Assembly (NCBI GenBank): GCA_900754755.1
Contig: CAAEEC010000148.1
Coordinates: 1-11,217 of the forward strand
DNA length: 11,217 bases
Reading direction: 5' to 3'
Source: Clostridia bacterium
GTDB lineage: Bacteria; Bacillota; Clostridia; Christensenellales; Aristaeellaceae
The notes beneath the pieces were generated by a model, which searched no databases, had not been told where the DNA came from, and saw nothing but the letters and a program-made list of their open reading frames with translations. The translations under genes were made by a program, and so were the position numbers. Below are positions 1 to 6,861 of the stretch, piece after piece (within the stretch, counting starts at the first letter, position 1; each line of letters opens with the position of its first letter).

Positions 1-1221
1 GACGCCTATTCGTTCACCGCGCTGGCGCCAGAGGATGAGGCAGTGCTCGCGCCGCTTTCGGGCGTGACCGCGCTGGAAGAGGCTGAGCCGGCTTATACGC
101 AACTGCCCGCGTCGGTGGACGCGCGCGTGTATGAGTTGGCCGCCAGCATCACCGCCGGCGCGCAAACCGATTACGCGAAAGCGGCCGCCATCCGCGATTA
201 CCTGCAGGCCAATTACGCGTACACGCTTGAAGGCGCGTATGTCGATCCCAGTCAGGACTTCGTTGCGGCCTTTTTGTTCGATTTGCGAGAAGGCTACTGC
301 ACGTATTTCGCCAGCGCCATGGCGGTGCTCGCGCGCGCGGCCGGGCTGCAATCCCGCTATGTGGAGGGCTATCGCGTTTCGCCAGAAGGCGGCGTAGCGC
401 TGGTGACGGGCCTGGACGCGCACGCTTGGGCAGAGGTGTACGTCGCGGGGCTGGGTTGGCTGGTGTTTGAAGCCACGCCCGGCGGCGGTGAACCCTCGGA
501 GGGCAATGGCGCGCCGGAAGGCGGCGAATGGCCGGAACAGGAGCCTACGCCCACATCCACACCGGCGGGCGGAGTAGGCATTCCCACGCCCACGCCAGAT
601 TCGGGCGCAAACGCGCCTACGCCCACCCCGTCGCCCACGCCGCCCTCTAGCGCGGAGGGCAGCACGCCTTCCCCTTCTCCCGGCGCGGCGAACAACACGC
701 CCACGCCTCCGCCATCCGCTTTGGACACGCCCACTCCCCCACCGCCGGATAGCGAAAACGATGCGCCGTCCGAACCGCCCAACCTTACCTGGCTATGGTG
801 GTTGTTGAGCATTCTGGCGCTCCTGGTGCTGGCGGCGCTGGGCTTGTGGCGCAGGCTGCGGAGCAGCGAACCGGCGCTGGTGGCCGCCTCCGTGCGCGAT
901 AAGGATGTGAAATTGCTCGTCTGGTACCGCGCGCTGCTGGGCGTGTTTGCCGCCGAGGGCCAATTCCCGGATAGCGGCGAGTCCCCCGCGCAGTTTGCGC
1001 ACCGCATGCGCGCAGCGGGGCTGGCGACAGAGACGTTCGAACGCTTTGCCGCCGCGGTGATGGCGGCGCGCTATGCAGGCAAGAGCGCAAACGGCGAGCA
1101 ACTGGAATGGGCCGCGCAGGCTTATGCGGAATTGCTGGGCCAGCTGCGCCCCCGCGAACGCGCACGCTATATCCGCGCGCGGTTGTTACACGGTCTGGGC
1201 GATCTTTCGCACATTCCATGA
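1..1221 (+). CDS. Transglutaminase-like membrane protein with C-terminal DUF4129-like region (5'-truncated by window)
   Basis: The reading frame is open from base 1, so the start lies upstream; 406 residues are visible. A transglutaminase/cysteine-protease-like core covers about residues 30-160: the Cys motif GYCTYFASAMAVLAR (Cys100), the His motif DAHAWAEVYV (His141) and the closing motif WLVFEATPG (Glu157, where many family members have Asp). A Pro/Thr/Ser-rich linker of about 75 residues follows, then one strong transmembrane helix (about 262-284, rich in Trp/Leu) ending in WRRLR, and a cytoplasmic helical tail of about 120 residues resembling DUF4129. This order matches the TgpA/YebA-type membrane transglutaminase-like family, whose usual multi-helix N-terminal domain would lie upstream of the window. 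In that topology the core faces the outside of the cell. Such genes often follow MoxR and DUF58 genes, which cannot be checked here. The substrate is unknown. The domain call is firm; the biological role is not. Confidence 0.88.
   Translation, partial: DAYSFTALAPEDEAVLAPLSGVTALEEAEPAYTQLPASVDARVYELAASITAGAQTDYAKAAAIRDYLQANYAYTLEGAYVDPSQDFVAAFLFDLREGYCTYFASAMAVLARAAGLQSRYVEGYRVSPEGGVALVTGLDAHAWAEVYVAGLGWLVFEATPGGGEPSEGNGAPEGGEWPEQEPTPTSTPAGGVGIPTPTPDSGANAPTPTPSPTPPSSAEGSTPSPSPGAANNTPTPPPSALDTPTPPPPDSENDAPSEPPNLTWLWWLLSILALLVLAALGLWRRLRSSEPALVAASVRDKDVKLLVWYRALLGVFAAEGQFPDSGESPAQFAHRMRAAGLATETFERFAAAVMAARYAGKSANGEQLEWAAQAYAELLGQLRPRERARYIRARLLHGLGDLSHIP
541..780 (+). repeat. Low-complexity Pro/Thr/Ser-rich linker coding segment
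   Basis: Inside the transglutaminase-like gene this stretch repeats cccacgcc-type units and encodes short runs such as PTPTP, PTPSPTPPS and DTPTPPPP with scattered Gly/Ser. It joins the extracellular catalytic core to the transmembrane helix, like an unstructured cell-wall-spanning spacer. The near-repeats make it a likely site of length variation between strains. Confidence 0.7.
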
Positions 1222-1241
1222 TACGCGCCCAAACAAATAAG

Positions 1242-1280
1242 AAAGCCTGGTTGACCGTCGCACACGGTCAGCCAGGCTTT
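1242..1280 (-). terminator. Strong hairpin terminator between convergent genes
   Basis: Arms at 1242-1258 and 1264-1280 form a 17-bp stem with one G-T wobble, around the 5-nt loop CGCAC. Read on the minus strand, the stem is followed by a T-rich tract (complement of aaacaaataag at 1231-1241), as expected for an intrinsic terminator of the serine hydrolase gene that ends at 1304. On the plus strand only TTT follows the stem, so termination of the transglutaminase-like gene, which ends 20 nt before the hairpin, is probably weaker but plausible. Confidence 0.87.
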
Positions 1281-1303
1281 GTGCCTGTGATGAAAACTTT
1301 GGT

Positions 1304-2773
1304 TCAATCGCCACTCAAGTGGCCGGTCATCCAACCCTCATATTCGTCCAGAAAATCTTCCGCCGCTTTTACCATGCGCACGCCCACCAGCGTTTCATCC
1401 ACAAAGCCAAAGGTGATCGTAAGGCCGCCAAAATACCGGTCGATGATCTGCACCTGCAGTTGCAGCTTTTGCGGCTCAATCCAACCTGCGGAGGCCGCGC
1501 AATCGTAGCGGAAATCCGTCAATTCATGCACATTCCCGTATTCATCCGAATAGCCGCGCTGCGGGAATTTGCCATAGAGATTGCGCTGCATGCCAAATGC
1601 TAGGCGCTGTTCGCCCTGCGCGTTCCAATAGTGGAAGCAGGCCGCGCCATCTTCGCCAAATTCCAGCGAAAAGCGCGTGATGCCCATGGGATTTTCTTCG
1701 CAGAGATAGGTTTTGCCCTGCACGGCGGCGGCAAAGGGCGAGGCGGCGGCGCCATGCGCCACGCGCAGGGAAAGCGGCTGGTCCAAATCAAAGGATTCCG
1801 CCTGAGTAGACTGACCGGAGAGCGCGGGCACGAGGATATCGAAAACCGCGCCGAAGATGGTGGCGCCAGCCTGCTCGCGATTGATCTGGTTATCGCCTGT
1901 GCAGACGAAGATGAAGTCCTTTTCCGGCAGGCAAATGGCGAATTGGCAGCCCATGCCATTGAAGGCAAAGCCGTTCTGTTCGGTTTTCCAGATCTGATAG
2001 CCATACCCCCACGCGTCGTGAGCGTTGTGGCCCGTGAAATCGTTGGTGGTCTGGCAGGCGGTGGCGGCCTGCAGGAATTCGCGGCTTAAGATCTGCTCGC
2101 CTTCCCACGCGCCCAAGTTCATCACAAAGCGGGCAAAGGCCGCCAACGCGCGCGGCGTGCAGATCAGGGCGGAATCGCCCCAAGCGGTTCCATCCGGCGT
2201 TTTGAGCATATGCGCAGATTCGAACCCACCCAAGCGATTGAGCACGCGGCTTTTGAGGTATTCCAGCAGAGGCATGCCGCTCAGGCGCTCAACCAACGCG
2301 CCGAGGATGTAAGAACCCGTGGAATCGTAATCGAACAGCGCGCCCGCGGGCTTGACCGGCTGGTGCGAAAAATAGAACGCGGTGCGGTCCACAACGCCCG
2401 GCTGGAACCAATTCATGCCAGAAAAGCAAGTGGACATCATCAGCATATGCCGCACGGTTTGCTTTTGCAAAAGGGGCGGCACGCTTTCGGGCAGTTTATC
2501 CGAAAAAAAACGGACGATGGGATCGTCGAGCGACAGTTTTCCCTCCTGGCAGAGAAAGCCAATGGCAATGGCGACAAACGATTTGGTGACGGAATACATC
2601 CGGTGCGGCGTTTGCGCGGTGAAGGGCGCCCAGTATTTTTCAAAGAAAATTTCCTCGCCGCGCATCATGAGCACGCTGTGCATGCGCATTTCTTTCTTCT
2701 CCAGCACCTGCATGAATTGCGCGAGGGCCTCCACGGGAAAGGCCACACGCTCCGGTGTGGCATGCTTGATCAT
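1304..2773 (-). CDS. Serine hydrolase, beta-lactamase/PBP-like (class C beta-lactamase-related) family
   Basis: 489 residues. The start ATG at 2773 was chosen because a TAGGAGG site lies 10 nt upstream; an earlier in-frame start at 2830 lies upstream of the predicted transcription start. The catalytic motif SVTK is at residues 61-64 (Ser nucleophile, Lys base), in the typical context RMYSVTKSFVA. The second motif is Tyr-Asp-Ser at 149-151 within FDYDSTGSYILG, and a third-motif region NGMGCQ is near 272-277. This fold acts as DD-peptidase, beta-lactamase or esterase depending on member. About 170 C-terminal residues beyond the hydrolase domain look like an added beta-rich domain, which I do not recognise. 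There is no signal peptide, so a cytoplasmic esterase-like role is more likely than cell-wall work. It is transcribed away from the AraC-type gene and ends at the shared terminator. The substrate is unknown. Confidence 0.87.
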   Translation of the reverse strand: MIKHATPERVAFPVEALAQFMQVLEKKEMRMHSVLMMRGEEIFFEKYWAPFTAQTPHRMYSVTKSFVAIAIGFLCQEGKLSLDDPIVRFFSDKLPESVPPLLQKQTVRHMLMMSTCFSGMNWFQPGVVDRTAFYFSHQPVKPAGALFDYDSTGSYILGALVERLSGMPLLEYLKSRVLNRLGGFESAHMLKTPDGTAWGDSALICTPRALAAFARFVMNLGAWEGEQILSREFLQAATACQTTNDFTGHNAHDAWGYGYQIWKTEQNGFAFNGMGCQFAICLPEKDFIFVCTGDNQINREQAGATIFGAVFDILVPALSGQSTQAESFDLDQPLSLRVAHGAAASPFAAAVQGKTYLCEENPMGITRFSLEFGEDGAACFHYWNAQGEQRLAFGMQRNLYGKFPQRGYSDEYGNVHELTDFRYDCAASAGWIEPQKLQLQVQIIDRYFGGLTITFGFVDETLVGVRMVKAAEDFLDEYEGWMTGHLSGD

Positions 2774-2783
2774 GGAAGAACCG

Positions 2784-2790
2784 CCTCCTA
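2784..2790 (-). promoter_or_regulatory. Ribosome binding site deciding the serine hydrolase start
   Basis: TAGGAGG on the minus strand, 10 nt before the ATG at 2773. It supports this start over the in-frame ATG at 2830, which has no such site and lies upstream of the predicted transcription start. Confidence 0.8.
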
Positions 2791-2811
2791 ATATTGATTC
2801 TAGGTAGCCAT

Positions 2812-2840
2812 ATTTTACAATGAAGAGCACAAACTGTCAA
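2812..2840 (-). promoter_or_regulatory. Sigma-A-type promoter of the serine hydrolase gene
   Basis: On the minus strand TTGACA (2840-2835) is followed after exactly 17 nt by TAAAAT (2817-2812), which matches the -10 consensus at five of six positions. The predicted transcription start near 2805 leaves a leader of about 30 nt with a good ribosome binding site. This is the best sigma-A match in the window. Confidence 0.75.
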
Positions 2841-2846
2841 TTGACA
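2835..2846. promoter_or_regulatory. 12-bp perfect palindrome joining two divergent -35 boxes
   Basis: TGTCAATTGACA is self-complementary and places one TTGACA box on each strand back to back with no gap. It may simply result from abutting -35 boxes, or be an operator through which one protein controls both directions. Confidence 0.55.
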
Positions 2847-2869
2847 AAATGCAGACGGGTGTGCAATAT
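2841..2869 (+). promoter_or_regulatory. Candidate promoter of the AraC-type regulator gene
   Basis: TTGACA (2841-2846) is followed after 17 nt by CAATAT (2864-2869), a poor -10 matching consensus at three of six positions. A better -10-like TAAAAT at 2876-2881 has no -35 at the right distance. A weak promoter fits a regulator gene. The predicted leader would be about 60 nt. Confidence 0.45.
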
Positions 2870-2935
2870 TAAGGATAAAATGGGCAGGAATTTTCAGCTG
2901 GAGTGTGAATAGATACCATAGCGCGGGAGGATGAC

Positions 2936-4945
2936 ATGGGGAAGCACTGGAACCGCAGGAGCAAACGAATCTATCTGGTGGTGTTTTGCTGCCTGGCTTT
3001 TTTGGCGGGGAGCGTTTTGGTATTTGCTGGCCACAAAAACATCGAGCAAGAGCGCATTTCCTGGGAACGCATGCTCACCGAGGAAGCGGAAAGCGCGTTC
3101 AACCATATCGAGCAGCAGATTTCCGCGGGCATCCAATCGTGCAATAGCGTCTTTCTTTCGCGTTGGTATTCGCATTTCCGCAATGTGGCGGGCGTTTATG
3201 CCGCGGAATTTGAGGACGGACTCAAACGCATGGAAATCATCAGCGATTTGAATTCCCGCTGCGCAGCTTTGCCCGTGGTGACAAACATCGTGATCGCTAC
3301 GCCCGCGCTGGACACGGTCATCAGCCGGGATGGCTGGTTCACGCTGGATTTGTGGAACCAAGTCTACGCCAGCACGCCGATCGACGCTTCGGGCGGCGAT
3401 ACGGTAGCGCCCACCATGCAGACGACGGATGAGGATACCTTTGCCATCGCCTTGCAAGATCCCACCAGCCGCCGCGATAAAAGCGCGATTTTCCTGCTGA
3501 TTTCCCGCAAGGAGGCGCAGGAGATGGTGGTAGAGGCGCTTTCCGAACAAGCGACAGAGGTGCGCCTGCTTTATGCTGGGCAAGAAGTGTTTGCCTATGG
3601 CGCGCGGGGCGAGGGCAATGTGGCGCGCGAATGCCATGCCACGGGTATGAATTTGGTGCTGGAGGCGGCATTTTGGAGCTACGCGCAGGCTGGCTTGCCA
3701 TCGGCGCTGTTCGCCTATGGAATTTTATTCCTTGCGCTGCTTTTGGGGGCCATATTGCTCGCCTTTCCCCTCACGATTGTCATCGTTCGCCCCCTCAACG
3801 AGATGATCTTGCGCTTTGGCGGCGCTTCGGACGATTTGGATGCGCCATTCCGCTTCATTTACGCCTATGTAGACGCGTTTGCCCGCAAGCACGAGCGCCT
3901 CAACCAGGAAAACGATTCGCTGCGCGAATCGCGCGAGCGCATTCTCGCGCTCATGCACAACGAGATTTTTCTGGGCATGCTCACCAACCCGGAATACGAT
4001 TTCGAAGCGGAGTATGTGCGCATCGGCCTCCCCTGGGTGTCGCAAGAAAAACCGTTCCTGCTGGCCGTGTGCCAGGAGCAGCGGGATCTGCCGCGCTTCG
4101 ACCTTCCTGGCGCGCTGGGTTGCGCGCAAGCGCCCATGGATGGGCAAATCTATTTGCTGTATTGGTTCGCGGAAGAAGGCCAGGCACAGGAAGCGCGCGA
4201 AGAACTGTGCGATTGCCTGGCGCAAGCGGGCAGGTTCCACGCCGTTTCCCCGGTGCAAAGCGACGCGCGCGCGTTGCACGGCGCGTATAGCGCGCTGCGG
4301 GAAGAATTGGCAAAGCAGCGCCGGCAATATCTGGAACTGCCCGTAGCGCTGCAAGCGAAACTGGTGACGGGAATCCGCGCGGGCAAGCGGGAAGAGAGCG
4401 GCCTTTTGCTGGCGGAAGCGCTGGAGCGCTACAATCCCATGGCAGTTTTGCACCTTTTGCTGCGCGTGGCGGACGAATGCGAATTCGATCTGGGCGTGGA
4501 TATGGCGTATTTTGCCGGATTGCGCGAAGACGAGCGGCGCGAACGGCTCGGGCCGCTGCTGGAAGCGAGCGTGAAGGCGCTGTGCCAGTATTTTGCCGAC
4601 GAACGCCGCAGCATGAATAACGGGGAAGGCAAAGAAATCTGCGAATTCATCCGCGAAAACTATTGCAGCGAAGATATGTCGGTCAACCTGTTGGCAGGGC
4701 GCTTCAATATGCATCGCACGCTGGTTTCCAAGCTGGTAAAGGCGGAAACGGGCGAAACCTTTTCCAACTATCTTTCCCGCCTGCGCATGGAGCGCGCGGC
4801 GGAACTCTTGCGTGCTGGAAACTGCACCGCGGCGTATGTAGGCGAGCAAGTGGGCATTCCCAATTATCCCACGTTCAAGCGCACGTTCATCCGGCACTAC
4901 GGTTGCGCGCCCCGGGAATGGGCGGCAGAAAATCGAAATTCTTGA
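2936..4945 (+). CDS. Membrane-anchored AraC-family transcriptional regulator with extracellular sensor loop
   Basis: 669 residues. The ATG at 2936 follows GGGAGG by 5 nt; the ATG at 2931 is in another frame. After a basic N-terminus comes transmembrane helix 1 (about residues 10-32), then an extracellular domain of about 225 residues (probably Cache-like), helix 2 (about 255-283) and the HAMP-like start VRPLNEMI. A predicted coiled coil (about 310-345, KHERLNQENDSLRESRERI) and a middle cytoplasmic region I do not recognise follow. The C-terminus is an AraC/XylS DNA-binding domain (about 566-667) with two helix-turn-helix units, near 582-606 and 631-656, the second ending in NYPTFKRTFIRHYG. 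The layout matches YesS/YtdP-type regulators of Bacillus, which sit beside LplABC-like sugar importers, as here. Expected role (inference): senses an extracellular glycan fragment and activates the importer promoter 269 nt downstream. No phospho-acceptor receiver domain is seen. Confidence 0.9.
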   Translation: MGKHWNRRSKRIYLVVFCCLAFLAGSVLVFAGHKNIEQERISWERMLTEEAESAFNHIEQQISAGIQSCNSVFLSRWYSHFRNVAGVYAAEFEDGLKRMEIISDLNSRCAALPVVTNIVIATPALDTVISRDGWFTLDLWNQVYASTPIDASGGDTVAPTMQTTDEDTFAIALQDPTSRRDKSAIFLLISRKEAQEMVVEALSEQATEVRLLYAGQEVFAYGARGEGNVARECHATGMNLVLEAAFWSYAQAGLPSALFAYGILFLALLLGAILLAFPLTIVIVRPLNEMILRFGGASDDLDAPFRFIYAYVDAFARKHERLNQENDSLRESRERILALMHNEIFLGMLTNPEYDFEAEYVRIGLPWVSQEKPFLLAVCQEQRDLPRFDLPGALGCAQAPMDGQIYLLYWFAEEGQAQEAREELCDCLAQAGRFHAVSPVQSDARALHGAYSALREELAKQRRQYLELPVALQAKLVTGIRAGKREESGLLLAEALERYNPMAVLHLLLRVADECEFDLGVDMAYFAGLREDERRERLGPLLEASVKALCQYFADERRSMNNGEGKEICEFIRENYCSEDMSVNLLAGRFNMHRTLVSKLVKAETGETFSNYLSRLRMERAAELLRAGNCTAAYVGEQVGIPNYPTFKRTFIRHYGCAPREWAAENRNS

Positions 4946-5003
4946 GAGGAAGCACAGTTGTATTACCGGCAAAATAGCCAAAAACAGGCGCAGAGGCGGT
5001 AGG

Positions 5004-5034
5004 CAAATGGTGAAAGCAAAATCATCACCATTTG
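5004..5034. promoter_or_regulatory. Perfect 10-bp inverted repeat upstream of importer promoter, candidate operator
   Basis: CAAATGGTGA (5004-5013) and TCACCATTTG (5025-5034) are exact reverse complements 11 nt apart, giving a centre-to-centre distance of 21 bp, two DNA turns. The right arm ends 4 nt before the candidate -35 box. That position suits an activator such as the upstream AraC-type protein, although AraC proteins more often use direct repeats. It could instead fold in RNA as a weak terminator of the regulator gene, but no good T-run follows. Confidence 0.55.
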
Positions 5035-5038
5035 AATA

Positions 5039-5070
5039 TTGACATTCCGCGCTGTTTTCGTGAATAATAT
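5039..5070 (+). promoter_or_regulatory. Candidate promoter of the sugar ABC importer operon
   Basis: TTGACA at 5039-5044 is a perfect -35 box. The AT-rich run tgaataatat offers AATAAT at 5063-5068 (18-nt spacing) or TAATAT at 5065-5070 (20 nt, rather long). The imperfect spacing would fit a promoter that needs an activator. The predicted transcription start near 5075-5078 gives a leader of about 140 nt. Confidence 0.55.
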
Positions 5071-5078
5071 ACGCAATC

Positions 5079-5188
5079 GGAGGGGCAAGAATTCACCCCT
5101 TTGGCGGATGGCGATGCGCAGCGCCGTCCGCCGCGGCAACGCTTCTTTGTTAAGAACGTTTTGCGGCACGACCCAGTGCCGCGGACGG
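5079..5188 (+). other. Structured GC-rich 5' leader of the binding-protein mRNA
   Basis: Three hairpins can form in order: AGGGG/CCCCT (5081-5085 with 5096-5100); an 11-bp stem GGCGGATGGCG/CGCCGTCCGCC with one wobble (5103-5113 with 5122-5132); and GCGGCAC/GTGCCGC (5163-5169 with 5176-5182). The right arm of the second, CCGTCCGC at 5124-5131, is also perfectly complementary to GCGGACGG at 5181-5188, overlapping the right arm of the third. Two mutually exclusive folds are therefore possible just before the ribosome binding site (5197-5203). No known riboswitch class is recognised; mRNA stabilisation is the simpler explanation. Confidence 0.45.
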
Positions 5189-5196
5189 AAGGACGG

Positions 5197-5203
5197 AAAG
5201 GAG
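5197..5203 (+). promoter_or_regulatory. Ribosome binding site deciding the binding-protein start
   Basis: AAAGGAG with its AGGAG core 11 nt before the ATG at 5215 (a second ATG follows at once at 5218). It supports a start directly before the lipoprotein signal peptide rather than the upstream in-frame TTG at 5101. Confidence 0.75.
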
Positions 5204-5214
5204 AGTTATCCCTT

Positions 5215-6753
5215 ATGATGAAAAAATGGATTTGCCTGGCTCTGTGCCTGCTGATGGTTTCCGGTTGCGCGCTGGCCTATGACGGCACCGCGCCCATCGG
5301 CGAAGAGCCGATCACCATTTCGGTGCTAACGACCAATGGCGCTTCGCTCCTCACGGACTTTGCCAACATGACCTGGTGGCAGGAAGCGCTCAAGCGCGCC
5401 AATGTGGTGCTGGAAGTGGAAATGGTCGATCCGTCTTCCTATGCGGATGTGATCAAGCCGCGCCTGGCGGCGGGCATCGATCTGCCGGATCTGATCAACG
5501 TCGGTTCGAACGACGCGGATATGGCGTATATCAATTCCGGCCTGTTTTTGGATTTGACGGAATACTACGATACGATGGCCTTCAACCTGAACAAGCGCTT
5601 TGAAGAACATCCTACGCTCAAATCCCAGCTCACCACGCCGGACGGCAGCATCTATTATATTCCCTATATTTATACGACGGATTCCAACATGCGCACCATG
5701 ATGCTCAACGCGCAGTTTGTGGAGGCCGTGGGCATGACGATGGAGGAGATCACGGATATCGATTCCTACACCGAGTATCTCTATAAGGTGAAGGAAATGG
5801 ACGCCAACGGCAATGGCGACCCGGACGATGAGGTTCCGCTCTTCATGCGCAGTGGCATGATTGGGCTATTGGGCATGTATTGGGGTTTGGATCTGGCCGA
5901 CGGCGGCGGTTTCCGGGTGGATGAAAACGGCGCCGTGGTGTGCGACTATGTGAGCGAAGAATACCGCGAGTTCCTGGAGTGGGCGCATCAGTTGTATGCC
6001 GATGGCATCATTTACAACGAGTTTGCCACCAGCAGCTTTGATATTCAGCAAGCGCTGTTCACTTCGAACCAGATCGGTTCGATGGTACACTTCATTTCCA
6101 ACATGACGGGGTATTCCCAGACCATCGATCCCGAATGGGAGTTCAATGTGGACGAGCCGATCATGCAGGCTGTGGCGCTTTCTGGCCCGTATAGCGATCC
6201 CGTGGTGTATGGCCGCGATTCCTTTGGCGGTTGCTTCGCGATTTCCGCCACCTGCGAGCATCCCGAGGAAGTGTTCGCCTTCTGCGATTATCTGATGAGC
6301 GATGAAGTGGGCGTGCTCACCTGGTACGGCATTGAAGGCGTGGACTACAACATCGTGGATGGCGAGTATGTCTTCACCGACCTGTATTTGAACAACGAAG
6401 ACGACTACCTGGGCAAGGCAGGTTATAACTTTGCGGGTCTGCCCAGCTATCAGCTGGACTACATGAGCAAGCAATGCGACCAGGTGCGCCAGCAGGCGCT
6501 GGATCTCGCGCCCTATGTGTACAACCCAACTTTCCCCTTCTATTACAAGCTGGAAGAAGAAAACGAGATCATCAACGCCTATAGGGCCGACTTGGATACG
6601 TATTTCTCCGAGAACCTGGTGGCGTTTGTGATGGGCACCCGCTCGCTGGACGAATGGGACGCGTATGTGTCCACCGTGGAATCCATGGGGCTTTCGGAGC
6701 TCGTGAGCGTGTACCAGGCGGCGGCGGACCGCGCCGCGCAAACTGCGGAATAA
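5215..6753 (+). CDS. Sugar ABC transporter substrate-binding lipoprotein (LplA/YtcQ-like)
   Basis: 512 residues. The start MMKKW is followed by a hydrophobic signal segment and the lipobox VSGC (residues 15-18), so Cys18 should be lipidated and the mature protein anchored outside the membrane. The length of about 500 residues and the motifs YIPYIYTTDS, GGCFAISATCEHPEEV (about 337-353) and TWYGIEGVDYNIVDG (from 369) fit the large family-1 extracellular solute-binding proteins that pair with LplB/LplC-type permeases. The loop DANGNGDPDDE (196-206) resembles an EF-hand-like calcium site, as known in AlgQ-type binding proteins. Relatives bind oligosaccharides such as rhamnogalacturonan fragments or aldouronic acids; the substrate here is not fixed by sequence. 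The gene begins the importer operon, and a stable hairpin separates it from the first permease gene. Confidence 0.92.
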   Translation: MMKKWICLALCLLMVSGCALAYDGTAPIGEEPITISVLTTNGASLLTDFANMTWWQEALKRANVVLEVEMVDPSSYADVIKPRLAAGIDLPDLINVGSNDADMAYINSGLFLDLTEYYDTMAFNLNKRFEEHPTLKSQLTTPDGSIYYIPYIYTTDSNMRTMMLNAQFVEAVGMTMEEITDIDSYTEYLYKVKEMDANGNGDPDDEVPLFMRSGMIGLLGMYWGLDLADGGGFRVDENGAVVCDYVSEEYREFLEWAHQLYADGIIYNEFATSSFDIQQALFTSNQIGSMVHFISNMTGYSQTIDPEWEFNVDEPIMQAVALSGPYSDPVVYGRDSFGGCFAISATCEHPEEVFAFCDYLMSDEVGVLTWYGIEGVDYNIVDGEYVFTDLYLNNEDDYLGKAGYNFAGLPSYQLDYMSKQCDQVRQQALDLAPYVYNPTFPFYYKLEEENEIINAYRADLDTYFSENLVAFVMGTRSLDEWDAYVSTVESMGLSELVSVYQAAADRAAQTAE

Positions 6754-6777
6754 TCGCAGAACCGTTTCTCCCGAATC

Positions 6778-6809
6778 GCTCGCCGCGCGGCTGGGGCTGC
6801 GCGGCGGGC
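6778..6809 (+). other. Strong intercistronic hairpin between binding-protein and permease genes
   Basis: GCTCGCCGCGC (6778-6788) pairs with GCGCGGCGGGC (6799-6809) over 11 bp with one wobble, and the stem can extend by 3 bp into the loop. A second small stem, CGGCC/GGCCG, lies at 6822-6826 and 6836-6840. Only TTTT, several bases further on, follows the first stem, so it is not a full terminator. Such structures commonly protect the upstream mRNA or cause partial termination, raising binding protein relative to permeases. Confidence 0.6.
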
Positions 6810-6861
6810 ATGGCCTTTTCGCGGCCGAAAACAGGGGCCGTACCATAAAGGAGGCGCAACC

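Noticed and set aside
541..780. Possible CRISPR-like or tandem repeat array
   Set aside because: The repeats are irregular, short and in frame with Pro/Thr codons of an open gene; there are no uniform spacers.
369..1007. Minus-strand Gly/Val/Ser-rich frame opposite the transglutaminase-like gene
   Set aside because: Its repetitive composition is the complement of the Pro/Thr-rich linker; it has no independent coding evidence.
2774..2830. Longer serine hydrolase starting at 2830
   Set aside because: The extra 19 residues would be read upstream of the predicted transcription start (about 2805), and the internal TAGGAGG site supports the shorter start.
2835..2846. Restriction or transposon end signature at the palindrome
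   Set aside because: No matching inverted end, target duplication or transposase is present nearby; the position inside a well-spaced promoter explains it better.
3725..4981. Minus-strand open frame of 418 codons antisense to the AraC-type gene
   Set aside because: It is a shadow of the plus-strand regulator gene, whose domain structure is clear. No family motif is visible in the antisense product.
5004..5034. Inverted repeat as a standard terminator of the AraC-type gene
   Set aside because: The stem is AT-containing and only 10 bp with an 11-nt loop, and the downstream sequence AATATTGACATT has no T-run, so terminator function would be weak at best.
5101..5214. N-terminal extension of the binding protein from a TTG start, or a leader peptide
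   Set aside because: The extension would put 38 charged residues before a complete lipoprotein signal peptide, and the spacing to the GGAGGGG upstream is too long. The AAAGGAG before 5215 is a better fit.
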